From JAGVSR01 sp031413815 (lineage in GTDB: Bacteria > Pseudomonadota > Alphaproteobacteria > Rhizobiales > Hyphomicrobiaceae): DNA of 64,000 nt. The notes beneath the pieces are model-generated. The model made no database searches. It worked only from the letters and a program-made list of their open reading frames with translations, and was not told the origin of the DNA. The position numbers and the translations under genes are program-made. The stretch covers positions 30,061-94,060 of the forward strand of contig JANOFU010000095.1 in assembly GCA_031413815.1 (NCBI GenBank), written 5' to 3'. Positions 1 through 8,483 of the stretch are shown piece after piece; within the stretch, counting starts at the first letter, position 1, and every line of letters begins with the position of its first letter.

Positions 1-1011
1 GCCGCCAAGATTGCCCTTGTAGACATTCTCGGCGGTGAAGAAAAAGCGGTGATCGTGGAACCACATAGTGCCTTGCAATTCGCGGAAGTCTCCCGGCACG
101 AGTGTCAGGCCGCCATTGCCATTGGGACCCGACGCACGCCGGTCAGTTCCCAATTTGTTGATCTTGTCGCGGCGGGCGAGCGTCGTGCCCCAGCGGTAGT
201 CAAAGAACGTGCCGGGGAAGTGATACGCGTTGTTGGCGCCGTCGCTTTCCGCGCCGTTATGAGCATTGTGGAAATGCGTCGCGATCTCGTTGCGGCCAAA
301 TCCGTTGTTCTGGTGCCGGTCGACCGGCAGATTGTTGTACATCCGGAACAGGATCGGCTCGCCATAGCGGCCCTTGATCAGCGGCGGAATGGCCCGGCCA
401 CGGGCAAACCGTCCGGCTCCGCAGCTCCAAATGCTATTGGGATGTTGCGGCGGCATGTTGTCGTGGAAATACGTGTCGGCCTCGCACTGTCCCATCGACA
501 GCACGTAAGCGACTTTGGGGAAGAACTCATCCCAGCGCTGATGCGCGAAGAACTCGCCAGGTGGGCGGCCTTCCATCGGTCCGCGCCCGGTGAGGGGATT
601 GACGAACCGAGGATCGCCGCCCGGCACGGCGCTGAAATCGGTGTGATAGGACAGCCGCTTTGCGCTCGGCTCAGAGGAGCCAATGGGGAACTGTGCATGA
701 CCTTCCGGACTACGCGTCAACGGAGTGGGTTGAAGGACCTCCAGCCGGTGCAGCGCCTGTGAAAACTTCGTTGCGCCAAATAACGGACTGCGAGGTGTGC
801 CCGTCGGCACATCGGCAAACGCACTGCGGGCAAACGGGCTAAGCCCGTTCTTGAGCGCCAGCACGCCCCCCATGGTCAGCGTTCCCCAGCGTACCAGATC
901 GCGGCGGGTGATTTGGCCGTGGGACAGCGCCTTGACGATCTCCGCCCGGTTGTTGCGGGCGTCCTGCGCTTCTTTTTGGCGGCGGCGGGATTCGCGGTGA
1001 TCAATATACAT
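1..1011 (-). CDS. CotA-like multicopper oxidase, 3' part missing (runs off left edge)
   Basis: The minus strand is open from an ATG at 1011 to the window edge, giving 337 residues of the N-terminal part. A GAGGG ribosome-binding site lies about 10 bases upstream. Residues 1-30 are basic and charged and are followed by a twin-arginine-like motif (TRRDLVRW) and a hydrophobic stretch, so Tat export is likely. Two His-X-His copper motifs of the trinuclear site are visible: THFHNAH (His246, His248) and MWFHDHR (His319, His321). The second continues as TAENVYKGNLGG, as in CotA and bilirubin-oxidase-type enzymes. The C-terminal copper motifs lie outside the window. Such enzymes oxidise phenolics, bilirubin or metal ions with O2; the substrate here is unknown. 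The gene is transcribed away from the type II secretion genes. Confidence 0.88.
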   Translation of the reverse strand, partial: MYIDHRESRRRQKEAQDARNNRAEIVKALSHGQITRRDLVRWGTLTMGGVLALKNGLSPFARSAFADVPTGTPRSPLFGATKFSQALHRLEVLQPTPLTRSPEGHAQFPIGSSEPSAKRLSYHTDFSAVPGGDPRFVNPLTGRGPMEGRPPGEFFAHQRWDEFFPKVAYVLSMGQCEADTYFHDNMPPQHPNSIWSCGAGRFARGRAIPPLIKGRYGEPILFRMYNNLPVDRHQNNGFGRNEIATHFHNAHNGAESDGANNAYHFPGTFFDYRWGTTLARRDKINKLGTDRRASGPNGNGGLTLVPGDFRELQGTMWFHDHRFFFTAENVYKGNLGG

Positions 1012-1418
1012 CTCAGCAACCCTCTGGATTGCACCAGCCGCCAAAACGGCGGCTGCGCCCTCGTTGTCCTATTCCCGGGCCAATTCCCGGAGACCAGAGC
1101 CTGGCACGCCCAATCGACAGTTGAGGAAAACGGGTCGATGGCGGCCAGCTGGCAGGTCGGCGCGTCAACGCCGCAAGGACAGTCCGAAAAGTAAAATGCG
1201 CTCAGTCCAGACACCGGGCCACGGACCTAGGTCTGAGACCTAGGACCCTGCTTTCACAGGTGACCTTAGGCGCGCCGTGCACCTGACCGCCGCTGGGTGT
1301 GCACAACCTTCAATTTGGTGCTGGCCGGCAACGCCCCTCGCTCGACTCCCAAACCCGAATCGATGCGGTCTCGTCTGGCCAAGGCCAAACCGCTTTTTTG
1401 GGGCCGGATTTTTTACTC
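1012..1418. other. Intergenic region between divergent multicopper oxidase and gspD
   Basis: About 400 bases separate the divergent starts of the oxidase and gspD. I see no convincing gene. An in-frame GTG at 1299 could extend gspD by 40 residues, but that extension would precede the lipoprotein signal. The stretch should hold both promoters and contains one strong palindrome at 1226-1244. Confidence 0.6.
1226..1244. promoter_or_regulatory. Perfect 9+1+9 palindrome in the oxidase/gspD promoter region
   Basis: CCTAGGTCT-G-AGACCTAGG is a perfect inverted repeat around one central base. It lies about 175 bases upstream of the gspD start and 215 bases from the oxidase start, so it could be an operator for either gene. 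No T-run follows it, so a terminator is unlikely. The binding protein is unknown. Confidence 0.4.
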
Positions 1419-3791
1419 ATGTCTTTGAATTCACGGCGCAGTTTCAAAGTACTCACCAGCTGGCCAGCGCACGCATTTCGCGTGACACTGACCGGCGCTA
1501 TTGCGGTTGTGCTGTCGGGGTGCGGTTTGCATTTCGAGCAACTGTCGCTGCCAACGCCCATCGGCGGGTCACCCGTTCAAACGGGATCAGTGAACAACCC
1601 GAAGGGCACAGCGCTCGGCGATCCCGCGACGCCCGGTGCAAACCAGCCTCATGTTTACGAAGGCAGCGGCCAGTTCACACGCCCGGCCAACACCACATCC
1701 GCGCAAGGAAAAGCGCTGGCCGCCGTCAGCGGCGAGGGGGTCACGCTGGATCTTGTCAACGCCAGCATCGCGGAAGCCGCCAAGGCAGTTCTCGGCGACG
1801 TTCTCGGTGTGCCATTTATCGTGAGCGATCAAGTCAAGGGCTCGGTCACCCTTCAAACGACGAAGCCCGTCAGCAAGGACGGTCTTATTGAAATTTTTGA
1901 ATCCGTACTCGCCACCAATGGCGCGGCCCTCGCCGTCGATGCGGGCATCTACAAAGTCGTTTCCCGCGATGAGGCCATAACGGCTGGCCGTCCGGTCGCC
2001 ACGCGCGGTTCTTCCGCACCCAGAGGCCCCGGGCTTAGCACCGAAATCGTGCCGTTAAAGTACGTTTCCGCCACGGAAATGGAACGCATTCTGTCCTCCG
2101 TCGCCCCGCAAAGCGCCATCGCCAGGGTGGACAGTGCGCGCAATCTTCTGGTCCTTACGGGCACACGTGGCGAGCTTGCCTCCATGGTCGAAACCGTCCG
2201 GGTGTTCGATGTCGATTGGATGCGCGGCATGTCGTTTGGCATCTTCCCGATCGACACCCATGACGTTGAGGCCATTGCACAAGAACTCGACACGATTTTC
2301 GCCAACGATCAGCAGGGCCCGACCAAAGGCATCGTGCGGTTTGTGCCCAATGCGCGCATGAAATCGATCATTGTGATCACGTCGCGCCCCGAATACCTGA
2401 AGAAGGCCGAGACCTGGATCAAACGTATCGATCTGGCGAGCGAAGCCACCGAAAAGCGCGCCTTTGTCTACCATGTGCGCTACCGGCCGGTGCAGGAAGT
2501 GGCCCAACTGTTGCAGAAGATTTACAGCACGCGGGGACAAAATCAGACGGCGGTGCGCGATCCACTGGCAACAGCGCCGATCACGGAAGCGCCCCTAACG
2601 GCCGCCGACTTCCCGCCCGTTCCGTCCGTTGCCACGCGGTCGCGCGCACCGGGCGGCATCGCAGCTCCACCCGCTGGGCCATTACCATTTGATCCTGCCG
2701 CGTCGGGCCCACAGGCCCCGGCGACTCAGGGGGCTGCACCAGCGCAAGCCGGGGCTGGAGCTGTAACAGCGCCCGCCCTCGACGACGGCAGCGTCACTCC
2801 GGCGGCCGCGCCCAGCGGGACGTTGGCTCAGCTGCCTCCCGATGACCGCAACTCCGGCATTTCGATTGTCGCCGACGAAACCAACAACTCGGTTGTTGTT
2901 TCCGCGACCCCGTCGGAGATCAAACGCATCAAGCACGTGCTTGCTGAAATCGACACCCTGCCGCAGCAGGTCTTGATCGAAGCCACCATCGCTGAGGTGA
3001 CACTCAACGACGACTTGAAGTTCGGCCTGCGCTGGTTCTTTGAGCGCGGCGGCAACGAGTTCAAGCTGACCGATACCCTGGGACCAGGAGGCGCGATTGG
3101 GGCAATCGCACCCGCCTTCGCTGGGTTTTCTTACTTCTTGAACACCAGCAACGCCAAGATTGCGCTGAACGCCTTGGCTGACATCACCAACGTCAACGTC
3201 GTGTCGTCGCCGTCGCTGATGGTGTTGAACAACAAGCGCGCGACCCTTCAGATCGGCGATGAAGTGCCTGTCGCGACCCAGGCCGCCGTCAGCGTTATCA
3301 CGCCGGATGCGCCGATCGTGAACGCCATCACATTCCGCGAAACTGGTGTGCTTCTGAACATCATCCCACGCATCAGCGACGATGGCCGCGTACTGCTCGA
3401 TATCGAGCAAGAGGTGAGCGACGTCAAATCTACCACCTCTTCGACCATCAATTCACCGACGATCCAACAGCGGCGCATCAAAACGACTGTGTCCGTCGAC
3501 GATGGCGGCAGCATCGTTCTGGCTGGATTGATGCAGGACACCGCCACCCGCAAACGCCAGCAAGTGCCTCTGGTCGGCGATATCCCACTGGTCGGCAACC
3601 TGTTCAAGAACAAGGACGACGAGATCAGGCGGACCGAGCTTCTGATAACCATCACGCCCCACGTTGTGAAGGACGATGCACAAATCGGTATGATTGCCGC
3701 CGAGTTCCGGGATAGGTTGAACTTCTCGACCCGGCCGCAGCGGGCCACGCCCCCCGAACACAAAGAAGCGCTGGACCGGATCGTGCGCTGA
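1419..3791 (+). CDS. gspD: Type II secretion outer-membrane secretin GspD (lipoprotein signal)
   Basis: The 790-residue protein forms the outer-membrane gate of a type II secretion system. The start at 1419 is chosen because it places a signal peptide ending in the lipobox LSGC (Cys35) at the N-terminus. Around residues 100-175 is an N0-like domain, followed by ring-forming N domains that include a Pro/Ala-rich insertion near residues 400-470. The C-terminal secretin domain shows VPVATQAAVSV, FRETGVLLNIIPRI, a VPLVGDIPLVGNLFK motif and ELLITITPHVV. The next gene, gspK, starts 31 bases after the stop. A lipid-anchored secretin may not need a separate pilotin, which is inference. A GTG start at 1299 is possible but less likely. 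Confidence 0.93.
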   Translation: MSLNSRRSFKVLTSWPAHAFRVTLTGAIAVVLSGCGLHFEQLSLPTPIGGSPVQTGSVNNPKGTALGDPATPGANQPHVYEGSGQFTRPANTTSAQGKALAAVSGEGVTLDLVNASIAEAAKAVLGDVLGVPFIVSDQVKGSVTLQTTKPVSKDGLIEIFESVLATNGAALAVDAGIYKVVSRDEAITAGRPVATRGSSAPRGPGLSTEIVPLKYVSATEMERILSSVAPQSAIARVDSARNLLVLTGTRGELASMVETVRVFDVDWMRGMSFGIFPIDTHDVEAIAQELDTIFANDQQGPTKGIVRFVPNARMKSIIVITSRPEYLKKAETWIKRIDLASEATEKRAFVYHVRYRPVQEVAQLLQKIYSTRGQNQTAVRDPLATAPITEAPLTAADFPPVPSVATRSRAPGGIAAPPAGPLPFDPAASGPQAPATQGAAPAQAGAGAVTAPALDDGSVTPAAAPSGTLAQLPPDDRNSGISIVADETNNSVVVSATPSEIKRIKHVLAEIDTLPQQVLIEATIAEVTLNDDLKFGLRWFFERGGNEFKLTDTLGPGGAIGAIAPAFAGFSYFLNTSNAKIALNALADITNVNVVSSPSLMVLNNKRATLQIGDEVPVATQAAVSVITPDAPIVNAITFRETGVLLNIIPRISDDGRVLLDIEQEVSDVKSTTSSTINSPTIQQRRIKTTVSVDDGGSIVLAGLMQDTATRKRQQVPLVGDIPLVGNLFKNKDDEIRRTELLITITPHVVKDDAQIGMIAAEFRDRLNFSTRPQRATPPEHKEALDRIVR

Positions 3792-3822
3792 GTTGGTTTT
3801 AGAGTTTTGCGCGGCGGTTGCG

Positions 3823-4692
3823 ATGCCTTTACTCTCTCGCAAGTTTGCACGGCTGAAAGACGACAAGGGCTTCATCCTTGTTGTGGTGCTTGGCATGTGC
3901 ACGGTGCTTGCGTTGCTGGGCGCAGGATTTGCCGCCGCCATCCGCGGCGACCTGAGAACGACCGCAATTGCCTTGGAAACAACCAAGGCCCGCAGCATTG
4001 CGGAGGCTGGCATTGCGCTGGCCATCCTCGACCTTCGCAATGAACCAAAGTCCGGTCCGGCCCAGCGCCGTTTCCCCTTAGATGGAACGGCCACCGGCTG
4101 TCAGTTCGACGCGGACGGCTCAGCGTTAATTGTCCAGATTGAAGACGAGGGCGGCAAGGTCAACCTCAACACGCCCAACACCCGGCTGCTCGCTGTCTTG
4201 TTTGCGGGGCTGGGGGCCGCACCTGATGTGGCACAAGCCCTTACACGAGAGCGGGGAGTGTCGCGCTTTGCATCCATCGAGGACCTCGATCAGATCCGCG
4301 GGCTGCCGCCTGAGATTCTGTCCCAGGCCAAGGCGATTGTGACGGTCCATTCCGCATCCGTTGGCGTGGACGCGGTGATGGCATCCTCCACACTCAAAGC
4401 CGCACTCAAGGCGGGCGTGGACAAGATTGGAGACAGCGGTGCGGTGCAAACGATCAGCGGCACCTTCGGCGACGACGTCCTGGCCGAATTCACGTCCCGC
4501 TCCACAAACTCACACTACACCGTGCGAAGTATGGGCCAACTCGCCAATGGCACCCGCAGCGTGACAGAAGCCATTGTCAAAGTACCGGAGACGGCCAACG
4601 GTGAGGTTTCCCTGCAGCACTGGAGGCGAGGCAGTATCCGCGCGCCAAACGACGGTCTGCTGACGGCCGCGGCCAGCGGCAAACCGTGCTAA
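3823..4692 (+). CDS. gspK: Type II secretion minor pseudopilin GspK
   Basis: This 289-residue protein has a short basic leader and then a type III prepilin motif, DDKGF, followed by a hydrophobic helix (ILVVVLGMCTVLALLGAGFA). The position five residues after the cleavage site is Val and not Glu, which is typical of GspK, the pseudopilus tip subunit. Downstream are the family features KVNLNTPN and a helix-hairpin-like stretch, FASIEDLDQIRGLPPEIL. The ATG at 3823 has a GGCGG about 8 bases upstream; a TTG at 3793 would add ten residues. It lies directly behind gspD, probably in the same transcript, and should be processed by the nearby peptidase GspO. Confidence 0.85.
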   Translation: MPLLSRKFARLKDDKGFILVVVLGMCTVLALLGAGFAAAIRGDLRTTAIALETTKARSIAEAGIALAILDLRNEPKSGPAQRRFPLDGTATGCQFDADGSALIVQIEDEGGKVNLNTPNTRLLAVLFAGLGAAPDVAQALTRERGVSRFASIEDLDQIRGLPPEILSQAKAIVTVHSASVGVDAVMASSTLKAALKAGVDKIGDSGAVQTISGTFGDDVLAEFTSRSTNSHYTVRSMGQLANGTRSVTEAIVKVPETANGEVSLQHWRRGSIRAPNDGLLTAAASGKPC

Positions 4693-4699
4693 ACCGCGC

Positions 4700-5026
4700 T
4701 TACTTTAAGATCTCGTAACCCGGTTGATACCGGTAGGGCCGTGGCTCGGCTGAATAGAAGTGCTGGGCCCCTGCCTGTGAATGGGCGTGACGCAGGCGCT
4801 GTGTGCAATACCGCTTGCCGTTGATCTCCCAATAGCAATAGGAGCCGCAATATTCTTCGCCACGATGATAGTAGCAGCCGCGGCCCTCAGTCAGCGGCAA
4901 CGGCGCCCCATACTCACCAACGTCGCCGCCCGCATGGCTTGGCGTTGGGAATGCCATCACGCCTGCCACAACAAAGGGCATCAGCGGCACGAAGAAAGCA
5001 CGTTTCAGGAAAGAGATAAGGTTCAT
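4700..5026 (-). CDS. Small secreted Cys-rich protein, function unknown
   Basis: This 108-residue protein is on the strand opposite to the gsp genes around it. Residues 1-32 form a clear Sec signal peptide (basic start, hydrophobic core, cleavage near SHA). The mature part of about 75 residues is rich in Tyr, Arg and Gly and has four Cys within 28 residues (GCYYHRGEEYCGSYCYW and YCTQ), suggesting two disulfide bonds. I recognise no family. Its position inside a type II secretion cluster makes it a candidate substrate or accessory protein, but that is only context. Its stop lies 8 bases from the convergent gspK stop. Confidence 0.65.
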   Translation of the reverse strand: MNLISFLKRAFFVPLMPFVVAGVMAFPTPSHAGGDVGEYGAPLPLTEGRGCYYHRGEEYCGSYCYWEINGKRYCTQRLRHAHSQAGAQHFYSAEPRPYRYQPGYEILK

Positions 5027-5148
5027 GGGCGGCCACGTCTAATCTGATCCAACGTTTGATGGTTCATTTAGAGTGAGTCGCAGCCGTCTCAGCCTGCGAA
5101 AAGCTCTTGAGACGGTCTCTTCTCGATTCGCAGCAGCACTTCGGTCAC

Positions 5149-5736
5149 ATGTCACAAGCACCACCAGACACCCCAGGCGACGGCACCGCGCAACGGCTGC
5201 GCACGGCCGCGGCTCTGGCGCTGGTCTACGGCATCGTCGCGGCACCCATACTTTTACTCGAAGGCCCGCCGCTGCCGCCCGGCACTCTAATGGCGACGGT
5301 CATCCTGGCCGCTGGCCTCATCGCCTTGTCCGCCATCGATTTTGAGCAATTCCGGCTGCCCGATAGCATCACGTTGCCCTTGATCGTCCTGGGTGTCGCC
5401 ATCGCCACTGTGTTCCAGTGGGACGACCCGCTCGTGCGGATCGCTTCGGCTGCGGCGGGCTTTGCGGTGCTGTTTGGCGCTGGCTGGCTTTATCACGCCC
5501 TGCGCGGGCGGCAGGGTTTGGGATTGGGCGATGCCAAACTGTTCGCGGCATCGGGCGCCTGGCTCGGTGCCAATGGGCTGCCATCGGTGTTGCTCTATGG
5601 TTGCGGGCTGGCGCTGGTTTATGCCCTCGCTTTGAAGCTGCGGGATCGCGGCACGTCGCTGGCGTCCGCCATCCCGTTTGGACCGTTTCTTGCGGCGGGC
5701 ACGTGGCTGGTCTGGCTCTACGGTCCGCTCAGCTGA
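5149..5736 (+). CDS. gspO: Prepilin peptidase, short form (GspO-like)
   Basis: The 195-residue integral membrane protein is an A24 aspartic protease that cleaves the leaders of pseudopilins. The two catalytic aspartates are visible: Asp64 in SAIDFEQFRLPD and Asp128 in the GxGD motif GLGLGDAKLF. There are about six hydrophobic segments and a conserved FGPFLAAG near the C-terminus. The usual N-terminal cytoplasmic domain with paired CxxC motifs, which carries the N-methyltransferase activity, is absent, so this is a peptidase-only form. An upstream start at 5107 is possible. The gene sits between gspK and gspG, two of its expected substrates. Confidence 0.88.
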   Translation: MSQAPPDTPGDGTAQRLRTAAALALVYGIVAAPILLLEGPPLPPGTLMATVILAAGLIALSAIDFEQFRLPDSITLPLIVLGVAIATVFQWDDPLVRIASAAAGFAVLFGAGWLYHALRGRQGLGLGDAKLFAASGAWLGANGLPSVLLYGCGLALVYALALKLRDRGTSLASAIPFGPFLAAGTWLVWLYGPLS

Positions 5737-5829
5737 ACGGGTCACCCGCTTCACTGTTCCATTGAGTGCAGCTTGCCGCTGGCCGCCCGCACCCGTACTA
5801 TCGGACTGATTTCTGAGGGTCGCTCGTCC

Positions 5830-6348
5830 ATGCTCTGTTCGTTTTTCCGCAAAGTATTTGCCCACGCGCCGTCGATGGGCCAGTGGTCAGTGGAGCGACC
5901 CCGCCGCCATCAGATCGACCATCCTCGGACTGCGCGCCATGCCGCCGACGCTGGCTTCACACTGCTTGAACTGTTGGTCGTGCTCGGCATCATCGTCCTG
6001 ATCGCAACCATCGCGGCGCCGCAGGTTCTGCGCTACCTCGGCAAAGCGCGGACGGAGACGGCCCGCGCCCAGGTCAGCGCATTATCAACGGCGCTGGAAC
6101 TCTATGCGCTCGACAACGGCGGGTTCCCCAGCCAACAGAGCGGACTAAATGCCCTTGTGACGGCACCCTCCGCATCAGCGACTCGCTGGAGGGGTCCCTA
6201 TATCAAGCGTGCAAGCGGCCTCGTCGATCCCTGGGGCCGTCCGTATGTCTACCGCTTTCCCGGCCGCGCCAATCAACCCGATGTCTATACGCTCGGACGT
6301 GACAACTCCGTTGGCGGTGCCGACGAGGACCAGGACGTCGCGAATTGA
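5830..6348 (+). CDS. gspG: Type II secretion major pseudopilin GspG
   Basis: The protein has 172 residues from the ATG at 5830, which has a GAGGG ribosome-binding site 9-10 bases upstream. The prepilin cleavage site is at Gly42-Phe43 (DAGFTLLELLVVLGIIV), with the conserved Glu five residues after cleavage. The C-terminal part has the GspG features: alternating helix residues, a Gly-rich loop, RGPYIKR, DPWGRPYVYR and the calcium-binding C-terminus GGADEDQD. The leader is unusually long at 42 residues; a start at 5875 would still leave 27. It follows gspO by 93 bases and converges with the response regulator gene, 19 bases away. Confidence 0.9.
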   Translation: MLCSFFRKVFAHAPSMGQWSVERPRRHQIDHPRTARHAADAGFTLLELLVVLGIIVLIATIAAPQVLRYLGKARTETARAQVSALSTALELYALDNGGFPSQQSGLNALVTAPSASATRWRGPYIKRASGLVDPWGRPYVYRFPGRANQPDVYTLGRDNSVGGADEDQDVAN

Positions 6349-6367
6349 GCGTATCCGGCCCGCAGCG

Positions 6368-7030
6368 CTAAACCCGAGGCACGCTGGTGCGGCTCTTCTG
6401 ATGCGCCAGAACAGCTTCCACGCGATTGCGCGCGTGCAGCTTCTGCAAAACGTTGGTCATGTAATGCTTCACGGTCTTTTCGCTGAGGTTCAACTTGCGC
6501 GCGACTTCCTTGTTGGTCATGCCGGCAGATACTTCATTCAAGATCTGCTCTTCGCGCGCCGTCAGAGCTGTCTCGATGCGCTGTGGAACTTTGGCGTCCG
6601 CTGCCCGGATTTTCAAACTGGCGAGCAACCGGGCGGCAAACTGCGGCGTGATGTAGGTTTCACCGCGGCTGACAGCGCGGATGGTGCCGATCAGATCTGG
6701 CCCCGTAATGCCCTTCAGGACATACCCATGGGCACCCGCTTCCATCGCTGCTGTCACGTCTTCTTCGCGCTCAGACACTGTCAACATAACGGTCTTTATG
6801 GCCGGATAGGCAGCAGATATCTGCCGGGCTGCTTCAATGCCGCCCCCAGGCATCGAAATGTCGAGCAGCATGACATCGGGATGCTGATCGCGGGCCAGGG
6901 CCACCGCATCGGCGGCGCAGGCGCCAACTCCGATCACCTCCAGCGTCGGCTCGCGCGACAGTGTGCTGACCACTCCGTCGCGCAGCAACGGGTGATCGTC
7001 AACAACGGCGATGCGAATACGATCAGGCAC
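6368..7030 (-). CDS. NarL/FixJ-type response regulator
   Basis: The 220-residue regulator starts at a GTG at 7030, which overlaps the end of the kinase gene by 8 bases and has GAGGT 9 bases upstream. Residues 5-120 form a receiver domain with acidic pocket VVDDH and phospho-acceptor Asp57 (LLDISMPGG). The C-terminal part is a LuxR-type helix-turn-helix (LTAREEQILNEVSAGMTNK, then LSEKTVKHYMTNVLQKL). It is translationally coupled to its partner kinase. The pair lies between the type II secretion genes and the RTX peroxidase gene, so either may be its target. A palindrome shared by the kinase start region and the second RTX promoter is a candidate binding site. Confidence 0.9.
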   Translation of the reverse strand: MPDRIRIAVVDDHPLLRDGVVSTLSREPTLEVIGVGACAADAVALARDQHPDVMLLDISMPGGGIEAARQISAAYPAIKTVMLTVSEREEDVTAAMEAGAHGYVLKGITGPDLIGTIRAVSRGETYITPQFAARLLASLKIRAADAKVPQRIETALTAREEQILNEVSAGMTNKEVARKLNLSEKTVKHYMTNVLQKLHARNRVEAVLAHQKSRTSVPRV

Positions 7031-8483
7031 GGGCGGACCTCGCTCCAGGATTCTCAAATCGCACGCCAAGCCGCGTGCCGTGTCCCGGATTGGACTGAAT
7101 ATCGAGCGCCCCACCCAGCGACTCGACGCGATAGCGCAGGCCGGTCAACCCGAGACGTTCGGTGCGCGCTTTCAATTTTTCCACCGCAAAGCCCGGTCCC
7201 CCGTCAGCGACTTCGACGCTCAACGTCGCGCCGTCATAGACGGCGCTGAGCGACTGGCCTTTACCGCCTGCATGCCGGAAGGCGTTGTTCAGCCCCTCTT
7301 GGGCAAACCGGAAAAGACAGATCGTGATCGGCAATGGCAGCCGCGGAGGTAAGGGTTGAAAGTCGATCCGGACCGGCGTGCCTGTCGCTCGCTCGTGGGC
7401 TTTGGCGGCAATGAGCAGTGCCTCCGACGGCGAGATTTTCTGCAATTCCGGCAGGGCCAATCCCGATGAGATATTGCGGATTTCGCGCATGGCGTCGGCC
7501 GTCGCCTGGCGGATCACGCTCAAGGCTTGGGCGGCCGCTTGATCTTCAGGCCGTTCAGATGCGCCGTTGCGTGGCCTCAGATCGTCCATTTTGAGAAGCG
7601 CGAGCGCCAAATGCTGGGCCGGGCCGTCGTGCAGGTCCGAGCTGATGCGGCGCAGGAACTGCTCATTAAGCTCGGCCGCCCGGCGGCTGGAGTGCTGCAC
7701 CTGCTGGCGCAGACTGTCACTTTCAGCCGTCAATCGCACTTGCTCTGCGACGCGCTGCTCCAGCGCCATGCGTTGCTGATCGATCAGCCCACTGGCCTTG
7801 GCGACCATTCCGTACAACAGCGAGAACATGGTGAACGTGAGACCACCGACGATGATCCAAGTGTCCCACTTGGCGCGCGCCAGATCGCGCTGCAACTGGC
7901 CCGCACCCTCATAGAACTCTGCAACAGCAATCACGCGATCTGTGCCCAGCGCATGCATGGGCGAATAAATTTCGAATAGTGGCATGTTGAACTTAGCTTC
8001 AAATGCGCTGACGTCGCCGTGATTGTCCTGATACTCGGTCTGGACGGTGCCCATCAGCGCGCCAGCCAATTCAGCGGATATCGGCGCTGACTGGCCGGTC
8101 AGCGACTTGTCGGTCGAGTACGCGATGGTGCCGTCCGGCCGCCAAATGTTGACTGCAACAATACGCCGTCCCGCGGCCGTACCCGCCAACAACCGGTCGA
8201 TCCGCTCGCTCGCTGCGGCCGAGATCGCCGGTCCCGAGGCCAGCTCTTGCGTCAGCGGTTCCAGCAAGCTGTCCATATAAAGAGCCGACGAAACCGCTGC
8301 GTTCTCGACCACGCCTTGCTGGATCCGGCTGCTGACCCAAACGCCCAAGATCAGCATTCCACTGAGCAAGATGGCCGCGGCGGACCACGCAAACCGTTGT
8401 GCGAGCGGCAGTGAGTCAGCCGCAAACCCCGCCCAAAATGAGGAGGCCAAATCAGACGATGGTCTGACATTTGACCCGGCCAT
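7023..8483 (-). CDS. Membrane sensor histidine kinase (NarX/DegS-like HisKA_3)
   Basis: This 486-residue kinase has a transmembrane helix near residues 30-52, a periplasmic sensor region of about 150 residues, a second helix (WIIVGGLTFTMFSLLYGMVA) and a coiled-coil stretch. The phospho-acceptor is His285 in the HisKA_3 motif SSDLHDGPAQHLALALL. The C-terminal ATPase domain shows FAQEGLNNAFRHA, VADGGPGF, LGLTGLRYRVESLGG and GHGTRLGV. The ligand cannot be read from the sequence. The start at 8483 is preferred; an upstream start at 8531 would add 16 residues. The gene is divergent from the RTX peroxidase gene about 350 bases away, suggesting local control. Confidence 0.9.
   Translation of the reverse strand: MAGSNVRPSSDLASSFWAGFAADSLPLAQRFAWSAAAILLSGMLILGVWVSSRIQQGVVENAAVSSALYMDSLLEPLTQELASGPAISAAASERIDRLLAGTAAGRRIVAVNIWRPDGTIAYSTDKSLTGQSAPISAELAGALMGTVQTEYQDNHGDVSAFEAKFNMPLFEIYSPMHALGTDRVIAVAEFYEGAGQLQRDLARAKWDTWIIVGGLTFTMFSLLYGMVAKASGLIDQQRMALEQRVAEQVRLTAESDSLRQQVQHSSRRAAELNEQFLRRISSDLHDGPAQHLALALLKMDDLRPRNGASERPEDQAAAQALSVIRQATADAMREIRNISSGLALPELQKISPSEALLIAAKAHERATGTPVRIDFQPLPPRLPLPITICLFRFAQEGLNNAFRHAGGKGQSLSAVYDGATLSVEVADGGPGFAVEKLKARTERLGLTGLRYRVESLGGALDIQSNPGHGTRLGVRFENPGARSARA
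8451..8468. promoter_or_regulatory. Inverted repeat TCAGAC-N4-GTCTGA, copy 1
   Basis: ATCAGAC-GATG-GTCTGAC lies just inside the kinase coding region, 15-33 bases after its ATG. The same 6+6 palindrome with the same spacing recurs at 17639-17656, upstream of the second RTX gene. An inverted repeat of this size fits a LuxR-type dimer. Function is inference. Confidence 0.3.

Noticed and set aside
49..762. 237-residue open frame on the plus strand
   Set aside because: It lies antisense to the multicopper oxidase reading frame, which has clear copper motifs; the frame has no recognisable content.
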